Positions 46,414 through 56,505 of a DNA stretch of 64,000 bases are shown here, one piece after another. The DNA is from Aurantimonas aggregata (GTDB lineage: Bacteria > Pseudomonadota > Alphaproteobacteria > Rhizobiales > Rhizobiaceae). Both the position numbers and the translations under genes were made by a program. Numbering within the stretch: position 1 is the first letter of the stretch; each line of letters opens with the position of its first letter. Below the pieces are notes generated by a model. It saw nothing but the letters and a program-made list of their open reading frames with translations. It was not told the origin of the DNA and did not search any database. The DNA is taken from positions 558,001 to 622,000 of the forward strand of contig NZ_JAAAMJ010000001.1 in assembly GCF_010500835.1 (NCBI RefSeq), written 5' to 3'.

Positions 46414-47604
46414 CTACTTGCAGACCACCCGGCGGCGGTTCTTGGCGTCGAGATGCAGATGGTCGCGATGCGCGTGGTTGTAGCCGGGGCCGAGCACCGT
46501 GCCGAAATAGCGGCAGGCGGATTCCCGCACCGCGCTCTGGAAGGATTTCTGCCGGAACGAGAAGAAGCCCTTCTTCTCGACGTCGAACAGCGATCCGTCG
46601 GAAAACTGGAAGCCCCGCACGTCGAGCGCGTTGCCGCTGGCGTGTTCCGAGACGGTGCGCGATCCGGCGATCCGCGAGCAGCGATAGGACGAGGCGTTGA
46701 GCACCGCCGTCGGGCGCTTCCACATCTTCCAGCGCGCCGCCGGCTTGACCTCGTCCTCGACCCATTTCGAGATGCGGACGGCCGAGGCGCAGTTCAGCGT
46801 CGCCGCCGGCTTCATCGCGACGCCCTCGGCGATCGCGGTGATCTTCACCGGATGGGCGATGCCGCAGCCGCTGCCCTTGCCGATCGGTGCGACGTCGACG
46901 AAGGTCACGCCCATCTTGCGCAGCGTCGCCCGGCACATCGCCTCGGCGCGCGGCATGGCGCGATAGCCGCTCGGCGTCTGGTCCTCCAGCGCGCCGCGGC
47001 CGGGCACGGTCGCCTCCGGACGCACCGGCGCCGGCTCCAGCGCCGCGACGGCGCGCTGCGGCGCCGGCGCAATCACGGGCGGCGGGGCCGGGGCCACTTG
47101 GGGCGGCGGCGCGGCCTGCGGCTCGGCCTGCTTCAGCCCGGCCCAGGGATCGCCCTGCGGCGGCGGGGCGTACTGGCCGGAAGCCAAATCGTCGATGCTG
47201 ACCGGCGCCGCCAGCGGCGGCGGCGCGGCCAGCGGCTGCGACTGCATCGGCGCGGATGGCGCAGCGGCTTGTGTCCCGCCGCCGAGCAGGTCCTCGGTCA
47301 GCGACCAGCCGGGCGGCGGCGCTGCCGGCGCGTTCTGGATCAGGCTCGGCGCCGCACTTTGCTGCGCCAAGCTGTGATCCACCAGCGCCTCGTAGCCCTG
47401 GTCGCTGAGCCGCGGCGCGCTCGGCACATAGCCCTCGCCCGGCGCCGGCAGGCGGCCGCCCCACGTCAATTGTCCGCCGCCCGGCACGGCGCCTGGCGGC
47501 ACCGGAGCGAAATCGGATTGGGCAAGGGCACCGGACAGATGGCTTGCCGTCGCGACGGCGACGGCAAGCGCGGCGATGCGCCAGACGCGTTTACGCGATA
47601 CCAT
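46414..47604 (-). CDS. Extensin-like C-terminal domain protein, exported
   Basis: 396 residues from ATG 47604 (AAAGG 7 bases upstream). A signal peptide ends at SGALAQ. Residues about 30-215 are Pro/Ala/Gln-rich and low in complexity. The C-terminal 180 residues are the extensin-like domain (GVTFVDVAPIGKGSGCGIAHPVKI; SRTVSEHASGNALDVRGF; YNHAHRDHLHLDA). The H-x(6)-D and H-x-H patterns are those of M15-type Zn peptidases acting on peptidoglycan. It is probably a wall peptidase with a flexible spacer. Confidence 0.92.
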   Translation of the reverse strand: MVSRKRVWRIAALAVAVATASHLSGALAQSDFAPVPPGAVPGGGQLTWGGRLPAPGEGYVPSAPRLSDQGYEALVDHSLAQQSAAPSLIQNAPAAPPPGWSLTEDLLGGGTQAAAPSAPMQSQPLAAPPPLAAPVSIDDLASGQYAPPPQGDPWAGLKQAEPQAAPPPQVAPAPPPVIAPAPQRAVAALEPAPVRPEATVPGRGALEDQTPSGYRAMPRAEAMCRATLRKMGVTFVDVAPIGKGSGCGIAHPVKITAIAEGVAMKPAATLNCASAVRISKWVEDEVKPAARWKMWKRPTAVLNASSYRCSRIAGSRTVSEHASGNALDVRGFQFSDGSLFDVEKKGFFSFRQKSFQSAVRESACRYFGTVLGPGYNHAHRDHLHLDAKNRRRVVCK

Positions 47605-47815
47605 GCGTTGGCCTTTCGTCGTCCGCGGAACTCGAGCGGATGAGCAAAACCCTAAGCCGGTTTGGTAAGCGAAGGATGAATCGCCGGGCGAAACCGCCCC
47701 CGCGACGCCGATCCCGCGCAATCGTGATCGCCGCCTTCGGTGGCCGGGAACCGACCACGCAACCCCGCGGCGCCCGCCCCGTTGAGAGGCAAACCCGCTT
47801 CCACGGAGCCCTTCG

Positions 47816-48022
47816 ATGACCCTGCGTCCGCTTGCCCTCACCGCCCTGATCCTCGCCGCCGGCTTCGGCCTTGCCGCCTGCGACGAGCCCGCCGTCCAGC
47901 CCAATGAGGTCGGCAGCGGCGATGGCCCGACCGGCGGCGCCGGCTCGGCCAACCCCGCCGTCGACACCAGCGGCGACGCCGAGGCCGAAGGCGTCATCCC
48001 GTCGCAGCAGGACCCGCAGTAA
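47816..48022 (+). CDS. Small predicted lipoprotein
   Basis: 68 residues. The leader [16 protein letters not shown] carries a lipobox (L-A-A-C, lipidated cysteine near 22), and the mature 46 residues are Gly/Pro/Asp-rich without clear structure. CGGAG precedes ATG 47816. No family is recognised. It is on the same strand as uvrB but separated by a further promoter-like stretch. Confidence 0.7.
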   Translation: MTLRPLALTALILAAGFGLAACDEPAVQPNEVGSGDGPTGGAGSANPAVDTSGDAEAEGVIPSQQDPQ

Positions 48023-48110
48023 CCGCCGGCGCGCCCCGCGCCACGGTCGCCGCCTCGATGGTGGCGACCCGCTTCTTCCAAGCCGGCCTCTGCCTCTCTA
48101 TATGCGGCGC

Positions 48111-51281
<3,171 letters not shown>

Positions 51282-51345
51282 GGCGGCGCGGGCTTCAAAA
51301 TCCCGCCCACCCCTGTATACTCCGACCAGAGACGGTGCCGAGCCT

Positions 51346-51545
51346 ATGACAGCGGGGAAAAGATCGAAGCCGAAATCGCCGCCCTCTCCGGGGCGGAACT
51401 GGCGCGCCTGCGCGCGTGGTTCGACGCCTACGACGCCGACCGCTTCGACGCGGCGATCGGGCACGACGCCGCGGCCAGCACGCTCGACGCCCTCGCCGAC
51501 GCCGCCCTCGCGGACTTGCGGGCGGGGCGGACGCGCCGTCTGTGA
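51346..51545 (+). pseudogene. Decayed antitoxin gene of a type II toxin-antitoxin pair
   Basis: The frame ending at TGA 51543-51545 reads EKIEAEIAALSGAELARL, then AWFDAYDADRFD and a Leu/Ala/Asp-rich end (DALADAALADLRAGRTRRL), as in small antitoxins paired with RelE/ParE-like toxins. No ATG, GTG or TTG lies in this frame back to the uvrB stop. ATG 51346 is in another frame, and one extra G in the GGGGAAAA run just after it would join them as MTAGEKIEAEI. So the gene seems frameshifted by a single base, or the sequence has a homopolymer error. GTATACT near 51.315 kb may be its promoter. Confidence 0.65.
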
Positions 51546-51697
51546 TCCATCACCCGGCCGCTTCCTTCTGGAAAGCCTACGGCGCCCTGCCTGCCCCGGT
51601 TCGCAGCCAGGCCGATAGGAACTCCCCGCTGCTCAAGGCTGACCCCGACCACCCGTCGCTGCGCTTCGAAGACATCCCGCTCTCATCTATCCCCTGA
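51542..51697 (+). pseudogene. Truncated RelE/ParE-like toxin
   Basis: GTG 51542 overlaps the antitoxin stop (GTGA). The product starts VIHHPAASFWKAYGALPAPV and continues QADRNSPLLKADPDHPSLRF, the usual first half of a small RelE/ParE-fold toxin. It then runs into EDIPLSSIP and a stop at residue 52. The expected second half (the W-S-x-R-V-G-x-x-Y-R-A-like strands with catalytic residues) is missing. The break falls where the base composition changes from GC-rich to A+T-rich, so an insertion or replacement probably removed the 3' end. It should be inactive. Confidence 0.7.
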
Positions 51698-51753
51698 ATG
51701 AGATGATTCTCCCGTCTCCGAAGAGGATATATGGGATGCGAGGGAGCCGAAGC

Positions 51754-51781
51754 TTGTTATTCTGTGTCCTGAGGGTACAAT
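51754..51781 (+). promoter_or_regulatory. Sigma-70 promoter of the island ATPase gene
   Basis: TTGTTA (51754-51759), a 16-base spacer and TACAAT (51776-51781) make a good consensus promoter. Transcription would start near 51788, giving a leader of about 57 bases before ATG 51845. Confidence 0.65.
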
Positions 51782-51798
51782 CGGCGTGAGAACCATAT

Positions 51799-51814
51799 CT
51801 AGGAACATTCCCAG
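51799..51814. promoter_or_regulatory. Imperfect 16-bp palindrome in the leader of the island ATPase gene
   Basis: CTAGGAACATTCCCAG is symmetric at 12 of 16 positions and lies between the predicted transcription start and ATG 51845. Its position fits a repressor site or an mRNA hairpin near the start. No regulator gene is adjacent. Confidence 0.35.
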
Positions 51815-51844
51815 ATTTTGTAGATCAGCTTACAGGATACACTA

Positions 51845-53806
51845 ATGGCTACCCACGCAGGTGTAAACAAGCATTTTAGATACGACCCATTTACCCTTAG
51901 TGAACGCCAAGTTATATCCAGATTTGCCGAACATTTCTATGTAACGAGAAATCTAGACCCCGTAAAAGTTGGAAACAGTATATACCGCGCGTTTCTGATG
52001 CGACCGGCGGAGACATTTTCTGTTGTCCTGAACGTAGAGCGAGAGTTTATTGTGCTGTTCGCCGACTATGAGACATTCGAAGCAAGAACGCTTAGCGCAT
52101 ATGATCGGGTTGCAGAAGAATTTCACGACGCACGTATCGACAATTCAATTCGATTTTTGGTGAGCGCGGACAGAAACATTGAGACCAGTATCCGTCACTA
52201 TCTATCACAGGACCCGGAATATCCAATAATCGTTCCATTCCATTATGATGATTTCCGACATTCTCGGAATGACTTTATTATTCAAAGGATAAGGTCAAAC
52301 TACGTTGTGAGAGATATATTTGGGTATCAGTCCCCATTGAGGCATGAATATTTTTATTTTGGACGAGATAACCTTATAAATCATGTAATAGATCTGCATA
52401 AATCTGGGCAAAACAGCAGCCTGTTCGGCCTGCGGAAAAGCGGAAAAACGTCAACCATATACGCTATTACTAGGCGTGCTAAGGTATTTGGTCATAAGTC
52501 CATTACAATAGACTGCCAGGATCCGTCGGTTCATGCGAGGGGCTATGCAGAGCTCCTGTCCCACATCATCAATGAAATTCGTGTGAGCTTAGGCCTCAAA
52601 TCAAAAAAAGTCGAGTTAACTGGAGAAGCGTTCGAAATATCGGACCAGTTTAAAGCGAGCATGGATAGCTTATTGTCCGAGGCCCGCAGTGATATTCTTC
52701 TTATATTCGATGAGATCGAGTGTATCTCTCCAAATACGGCGTCATCACCTCACTGGAACGAAGGATACGACACTCTATATTTTTGGCAAATCCTCCGTTC
52801 ATATTTTCAGAATACGAGAAAATACAAGCTTACATTCTGCTTTGTCGGGACAAACCCAACTCTTTTCGAAAGCCCTAGAATAGACGGCGCTGACAATCCT
52901 GTTTATCTATTCGCGCCAAAGACCTTTATCACTCCTCTCAGCGAATCTGATGTATTTGACATGATAAAGAAGCTTGGATTCTTCATGGGGATGGATTTTT
53001 CTTCATCTATTCTTTCTAAAATTTGTGGAGAATATGGTGGTCACCCATTTTTCACTCGACAGCTCTGTTCGAAAATACATCACGAGTTAGGAGCAGGACG
53101 TCCTCAGCAGGTTGGGCGAAAGGAATTGGAGAGTGCCGTGTCAAAAAATCGGCACCCAATGAAATCTTATATTTCTGATATTCTTCTTAGCTTGCAAAGG
53201 TTCTATCCGCTTGAATTTGATATGCTCTCGTATCTTTCCCAAGGAAAAGTTGAGAATTTCGAGGGCCTTTCAACAGAATATCCTGAGTTGCTTGAGCACT
53301 TGATTGGCTACGGCTTCATAAAAAAGGAAGGATCAAGTTACGAACTTTCCTTTTCATCAATCTCCGACGCCTTCAAAGGCGACAATAATCCTAATGTATT
53401 TAATGAGCAAGATGCATCGATTGAGATAAGTAAAGGTCGAAACAGGATCGAGCGCTCCATCCGACAGTATTTATTCTATGAAACAAACCGAATGTCGAGG
53501 GAGGAATGGCAAGAGCTTTGTCAGCTATCCTTTCCTCGTACATGGGAGAAAAACAAGACACTGACTCCCCGAGCTGTTTTTTCACAAGGCGGGAGTCCTT
53601 TGTATTTCATAGATCTTCTTAAGACTCTTCAGTATCTGGGTAATTTTGCGACGGACGCGTTCGGCGAAGGCGATATAGCTGGCGCTATGCATGTGGTGAA
53701 CAGGCACCGTGTGGATGCGCACGCAACAGCGATAGCTGAGGTAGATTTTACCGAATGGCAAGCGGAGATGAACGTACTCGACTCGGTATTTGAGGCTCCA
53801 GTCTAG
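51845..53806 (+). CDS. AAA/STAND-type NTPase with C-terminal HEPN-like domain (candidate defence protein)
   Basis: 653 residues. Residues 1-170 are an unassigned alpha/beta domain (FIVLFADYETFEA; IRFLVSADRN; YPIIVPFHYDDF). The NTPase core has Walker A GLRKSGKTS (195-203), Walker B DILLIFDEIE (283-292), a sensor-1-like FCFVGTNPTLF (331-341) and GGHPFFTRQLCSKI (398-411), typical of STAND and archaeal-type ATPases after the core. A winged helix seems to lie at about 456-510 (LLEHLIGYGFIKKEGSSYEL). Residues about 530-650 are helical, with RHRVDAH (620-626), an R-polar-x4-H motif of HEPN ribonucleases, placed as in Swt1-like HEPN domains. It has no membrane segment. It is A+T-rich, alone on an island beside toxin-antitoxin remains. 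A nucleotide-driven, RNA-cleaving abortive-infection factor is inferred, not shown. Confidence 0.7.
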   Translation: MATHAGVNKHFRYDPFTLSERQVISRFAEHFYVTRNLDPVKVGNSIYRAFLMRPAETFSVVLNVEREFIVLFADYETFEARTLSAYDRVAEEFHDARIDNSIRFLVSADRNIETSIRHYLSQDPEYPIIVPFHYDDFRHSRNDFIIQRIRSNYVVRDIFGYQSPLRHEYFYFGRDNLINHVIDLHKSGQNSSLFGLRKSGKTSTIYAITRRAKVFGHKSITIDCQDPSVHARGYAELLSHIINEIRVSLGLKSKKVELTGEAFEISDQFKASMDSLLSEARSDILLIFDEIECISPNTASSPHWNEGYDTLYFWQILRSYFQNTRKYKLTFCFVGTNPTLFESPRIDGADNPVYLFAPKTFITPLSESDVFDMIKKLGFFMGMDFSSSILSKICGEYGGHPFFTRQLCSKIHHELGAGRPQQVGRKELESAVSKNRHPMKSYISDILLSLQRFYPLEFDMLSYLSQGKVENFEGLSTEYPELLEHLIGYGFIKKEGSSYELSFSSISDAFKGDNNPNVFNEQDASIEISKGRNRIERSIRQYLFYETNRMSREEWQELCQLSFPRTWEKNKTLTPRAVFSQGGSPLYFIDLLKTLQYLGNFATDAFGEGDIAGAMHVVNRHRVDAHATAIAEVDFTEWQAEMNVLDSVFEAPV

Positions 53807-54122
53807 CCAATAAGTGCGCTGTAGACGCGTGGACCTATGGATAATTAGGTACCCTACCACTCGTCGCGGTTGCACAGCCGGCGCCCCACTTATCCCCACC
53901 CCCTCACCCCTCCCGCATAATCCCCCCATCGCCGCCCACGGCGGGCACGGACGATCGCCGGGATCGCCCGGGGGCGGCGAGCGGTGTCCGCGCCGGTGCC
54001 TCTTCCGGAGAGGCGCCGACCCGGACGGGCCGAACCGTCGCCGGACCGTCCCCCACTACGAGGGGGCCGCGGATCGATCCGCTTGAGCCCGCAAGGGCGA
54101 AGAGCCGGCCGGAAGGGGGTGT

Positions 54123-54266
54123 GGGTCCCCGCCCGCCACGAGCTTCGCGAGGAGCTTAGGGGCCGGGCACGGGTCCCAGCCAGCGACGAGCCCCGCGAGG
54201 GGCTTGAGGGCTGGCACGGGTCCCAGCCAGCGACGAGCTTCGCGAGGAGCTTAAAGGGCTGGGCAG
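54123..54266. repeat. Three tandem ~47-bp units, each able to form a nested hairpin
   Basis: Units begin at 54123, 54171 and 54218, each with GGGTCCC. Each has an inner stem around a GCGA tetraloop: AGCTTC/GGAGCT in units 1 and 3 and AGCCCC/GGGGCT in unit 2. An outer stem is CCAGCC/GGCTGG in units 2 and 3 and GCCCG/CGGGC in unit 1. The paired changes between units keep the stems, which suggests selection on RNA or single-stranded DNA structure. Confidence 0.7.
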
Positions 54267-54305
54267 AGGACTCTCTCTCTTTCCATCGGACCGACAAGAC
54301 ACCGC

Positions 54306-54366
54306 GCGGATCGCCGACGGCGTGCCGCTCTTCATAAAAGCCGATGGCGTGCCGTCGGCGATCCGC
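54306..54366. repeat. 16-bp perfect inverted repeat with 29-base loop
   Basis: GCGGATCGCCGACGGC (54306-54321) and GCCGTCGGCGATCCGC (54351-54366) are exact inverted arms. No T run follows, so it is not a standard terminator. It lies 105 bases before the next gene. Confidence 0.75.
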
Positions 54367-54471
54367 CGCCCGCCAGGGCGGCCGCATGAAGCAGACCGCC
54401 GGCCCGCTCGGGCGCGGCGACGCTTCCGCACGCCCGCAGTCAAGGAGCCCCAAACCCGAAGGAGGATGACC

Positions 54472-55065
54472 ATGCCCGACGCGCCGATCGACCCGCCGCT
54501 GACGCCGGAGGAAATTGCCGAAAGCCGCCGGATCGCCGGCGAGTACTTCAAGCTGATCGAGGACGCCCTTGTCGGGGCGCCGAAGCCGGCCCGGCGGTCG
54601 AAGAAATGGCGGCCGCGCAGCAGGCCGCTCGCGCCCTCGGAGCTGGGGCACGCGAACAGCCTGCTGCCGACCCTGGCGATGAGATACACGCTGTTCTGCA
54701 AGCGCGGCGCCTGCCGCCGCGCCGGCCGCTGCCGCTTCGGCGAGCGCCGCGGCGACGCGGCGGGCGCGGCGAACCCGCACGGCGCCGCCCCCTGTTTCGA
54801 GCGGCTGCCGGAAGTGGTCCAGTTCGTCTTCCCCTACGCGGTCTTCCGCCGTTTCGAGCCGCAGCACTTCCGCGACGAGATCACCCTCCGCTGCGAGAAG
54901 GCGTGGGTCGACGCCGCCCGCGGCAGGATCGCGGCAGCGGCGGCGGCGTGCGAGGCGCAAAGCGAGGGCGGGGCGGATGCCGCGTCGGACGCCGCTCCCC
55001 CGCCGCCGCGCCAAACGGAGTTCCCTGAGCCCCCGGCGCCGCGCCCGCGGCTGACGCAACTGTGA
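54472..55065 (+). CDS. Hypothetical protein with cysteine cluster
   Basis: 197 residues from ATG 54472, which lies 6 bases after AAGGAGG (ATG 54466 is too close to it). The N-terminal helix (LTPEEIAESRRIAGEYFKLIEDAL) is followed by a basic stretch (ARRSKKWRPRSRPLAP) and then FCKRGACRRAGRCRFGERRG with a later PCFE. Cysteines spaced C-x4-C-x5-C plus one further on could bind zinc. The C-terminus is Ala/Pro-rich. I do not recognise a family, and no function is inferred. Base use is like the chromosome, not like the adjacent island. Confidence 0.7.
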   Translation: MPDAPIDPPLTPEEIAESRRIAGEYFKLIEDALVGAPKPARRSKKWRPRSRPLAPSELGHANSLLPTLAMRYTLFCKRGACRRAGRCRFGERRGDAAGAANPHGAAPCFERLPEVVQFVFPYAVFRRFEPQHFRDEITLRCEKAWVDAARGRIAAAAAACEAQSEGGADAASDAAPPPPRQTEFPEPPAPRPRLTQL

Positions 55066-55136
55066 CGGCGCGTGCGCCGGCCAGCTGGATCCTCGGGACG
55101 GGGCCCGAGGATGACGCCGCGTATGGAAAATCCGCC

Positions 55137-55451
55137 TTACGGCGTCTTCTGCCCCGGCACGATGCCGCCCGAGGGAGAGGCGCCCATCGCCGAGGGCGTC
55201 ACGCCGCCGACGGTCGGGCGGGCCGAGGGCGCGCCGTCATTGTCGCCGAAGCCGAACAGGAACGGGATGCCGCGGCTCGGCGGCCGCAGCACCACCCGCC
55301 CGTCGGGCAGGCGCACCGGCACCGAGCGGGCCTTCTCGCGGTCCGACAGCGCGACGCCGACCGTGGCGTAGCCGTCGTCGTCGACACGATCCTGCGCCAC
55401 GGCCAGCGTCGGCATGGCGATCAGGGCGGCGAGCAAGAGGGGGCGGATCAT
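55137..55451 (-). CDS. Small exported protein with C-terminal SGGIVPGQ motif
   Basis: 104 residues. It has a signal peptide (LLLAALIAMPTLAVAQ). The mature part is Pro/Gly/Arg-rich (VRLPDGRVVLRPPSRGIPF) and ends in PSGGIVPGQKTP. The same eight-residue tail occurs in the neighbouring small lipoprotein upstream on the same strand. The function is unknown; periplasmic. Confidence 0.65.
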   Translation of the reverse strand: MIRPLLLAALIAMPTLAVAQDRVDDDGYATVGVALSDREKARSVPVRLPDGRVVLRPPSRGIPFLFGFGDNDGAPSARPTVGGVTPSAMGASPSGGIVPGQKTP

Positions 55452-55508
55452 GGCGGTCTCCTTCGTCTTACAACGCGCCGCGGCGCCCGAGGGTTTCGTC
55501 GGCGGGCC

Positions 55509-55640
55509 TCAGAGCCCGCGCTGGCCGGGCACGATGCCGCCCGACGGGGTGTTCTCGTAGCCGCGGGAACCGGGCGCGCCGCTCGAGACGCAGCCGGCGA
55601 GCGCCAGGGACAGGATCAGGGCAATGGCAAAGGCGGGCAT
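55509..55640 (-). CDS. Very small lipoprotein with C-terminal SGGIVPGQ motif
   Basis: 43 residues from ATG 55640, with GGAG 8 bases upstream. The leader FAIALILSLALAGC has a lipobox (L-A-G-C), so the mature lipoprotein is about 27 residues ending PSGGIVPGQRGL. It shares the PSGGIVPGQ tail with the next gene downstream. Likely an outer- or inner-membrane lipopeptide; role unknown. Confidence 0.65.
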   Translation of the reverse strand: MPAFAIALILSLALAGCVSSGAPGSRGYENTPSGGIVPGQRGL

Positions 55641-55722
55641 CGGGCATTCTCCATGAGACATCGTCCCGGAGAACGCCGCCGAGGGCGGGCCGTTGCGCAT
55701 CACGTCGCGCCTCCCGGGATCG

Positions 55723-56298
55723 TTACTCCTGGGGCTCCAGCGTTGCCAGCGCCTCGATCAGCCCGATCATCGGGATCCGCGCCGCCTGCCGCGCCTCCGG
55801 CGCCGTGGCGCAGGCGAGCGTGTAGAGCCGGCCCTTCACCCCCCACAGGAACGCCGGCATCGCCACGAAGCCGACGCGCGTGCGCAGCCCGTAGTCGCGC
55901 CGCACCACGTCGCGGCCGCCCAGCGCCTGCAGCGCCGGCACGCCGCGCTCGGCAAAGCCGGTGCGGGACCGGTCGCTCGCCAGCGCCGGCTTCAGCTGCC
56001 GCGCCGCGCCCGCGAGCCAGACCTCGTAGTCCGCCCAGGGCATCACCTCGGGATTCATCACGTCTTCCGCCGTCAGCCAGCGCGACCCCGCCGGCCGCGG
56101 CGGCGCGACGGCATAGAGGCAGGCCAGCCCCGCCGAGGGACAGGCCTGGCCGGTGCAGTCGTAGCGCTGCGGCGCCTCGAGCGTCGCCTGCGCCGCCGGC
56201 CCGGCGCGCCAGCCCGGCACCGCGAGATCGCCCGGCTCGGCCATTGCCGGCACGGCACCGGCGAGCAGCGCCAGGGCCGTCAGGATGCGAAGCAGCAT
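55723..56298 (-). CDS. Exported hypothetical protein
   Basis: 191 residues. The signal peptide ends at VPAMA. The mature protein has four cysteines (YDCTGQACPSAGLACLY, later LACATA) and a central W-rich region (WADYEVWLAG; FLWGVKGRLYTLACA). The pattern suggests a disulfide-bonded periplasmic protein. No family is recognised. It follows a small lipoprotein gene by 7 bases on the same strand, so the two are likely co-transcribed. Confidence 0.7.
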   Translation of the reverse strand: MLLRILTALALLAGAVPAMAEPGDLAVPGWRAGPAAQATLEAPQRYDCTGQACPSAGLACLYAVAPPRPAGSRWLTAEDVMNPEVMPWADYEVWLAGAARQLKPALASDRSRTGFAERGVPALQALGGRDVVRRDYGLRTRVGFVAMPAFLWGVKGRLYTLACATAPEARQAARIPMIGLIEALATLEPQE

Positions 56299-56305
56299 CG
56301 GCGGC

Positions 56306-56437
56306 TTAGTAGAACAGCGAATTGTCGAGCTGCGCGGCCTGCTTGGCCCATTTCCCCTCGGGGTCGTTCACCGGCTTGGAGGCACAGCCGGCAACCGACA
56401 GGGCAGCCAGGAGGAAAAGCGATAGGCGAATTGTCAT
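56306..56437 (-). CDS. Small lipoprotein
   Basis: 43 residues from ATG 56437: leader LSLFLLAALSVAGC with a lipobox (V-A-G-C), then a mature tail of 26 residues (ASKPVNDPEGKWAKQAAQLD, ending NSLFY). No strong ribosome site is seen. Precedes the exported protein at 55.7 kb. It is too small for family assignment; the clean lipobox supports a real gene. Confidence 0.6.
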   Translation of the reverse strand: MTIRLSLFLLAALSVAGCASKPVNDPEGKWAKQAAQLDNSLFY

Positions 56438-56505
56438 GGGATCTTGTCCGAAGGAGTGAGGCGGCATTTTCGCCTGCCCGTTGCAGCGTTTCAAGGCGCC
56501 CGCGA

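Larger units (their letters stand above)
51698..53850. other. A+T-rich genomic island of foreign character
   Basis: From just after the truncated toxin to about 53.85 kb, A and T are much more frequent than anywhere else in the window, and codons such as AAA, ATA, TTA and AGA, rare in the neighbours, are common. The stretch holds a single complete gene with its own promoter. I see no integrase, transposase, flanking tRNA or clear direct repeats, so the way it arrived is not visible. The edges are estimated from composition. The sharp change is best explained by recent horizontal transfer. Confidence 0.75.
53807..54471. other. Non-coding gap with repeats
   Basis: The first 45 bases are still A+T-rich. 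The rest is very GC-rich and I find no credible gene: the open frames here have no ribosome site and read through the repeats. It holds a 14-bp perfect palindrome GCGGATCGATCCGC (54069-54082), a triple tandem structured repeat (54123-54266) and a 16-bp inverted repeat (54306-54366), described separately. No terminator with a T run is seen after the island gene. Confidence 0.6.

Noticed and set aside
51416-51697. 93-codon ORF starting at 51416 as a single gene
   Set aside because: The first 42 codons are an Arg-rich out-of-frame reading of the antitoxin region. Only the part from GTG 51542 resembles a protein family, so it was split into antitoxin and toxin remnants.
51698-53850. Complete integrative element or prophage
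   Set aside because: No integrase, transposase, tRNA or flanking direct repeats could be found; a single cargo gene is all that is visible.
54123-54266. CRISPR array
   Set aside because: The three units are contiguous and repeat over their full length; there are no unique spacers and no cas genes.
53984-54337. 117-codon plus-strand ORF in the repeat region
   Set aside because: It reads through the tandem repeats, lacks a ribosome site and shows no domain.
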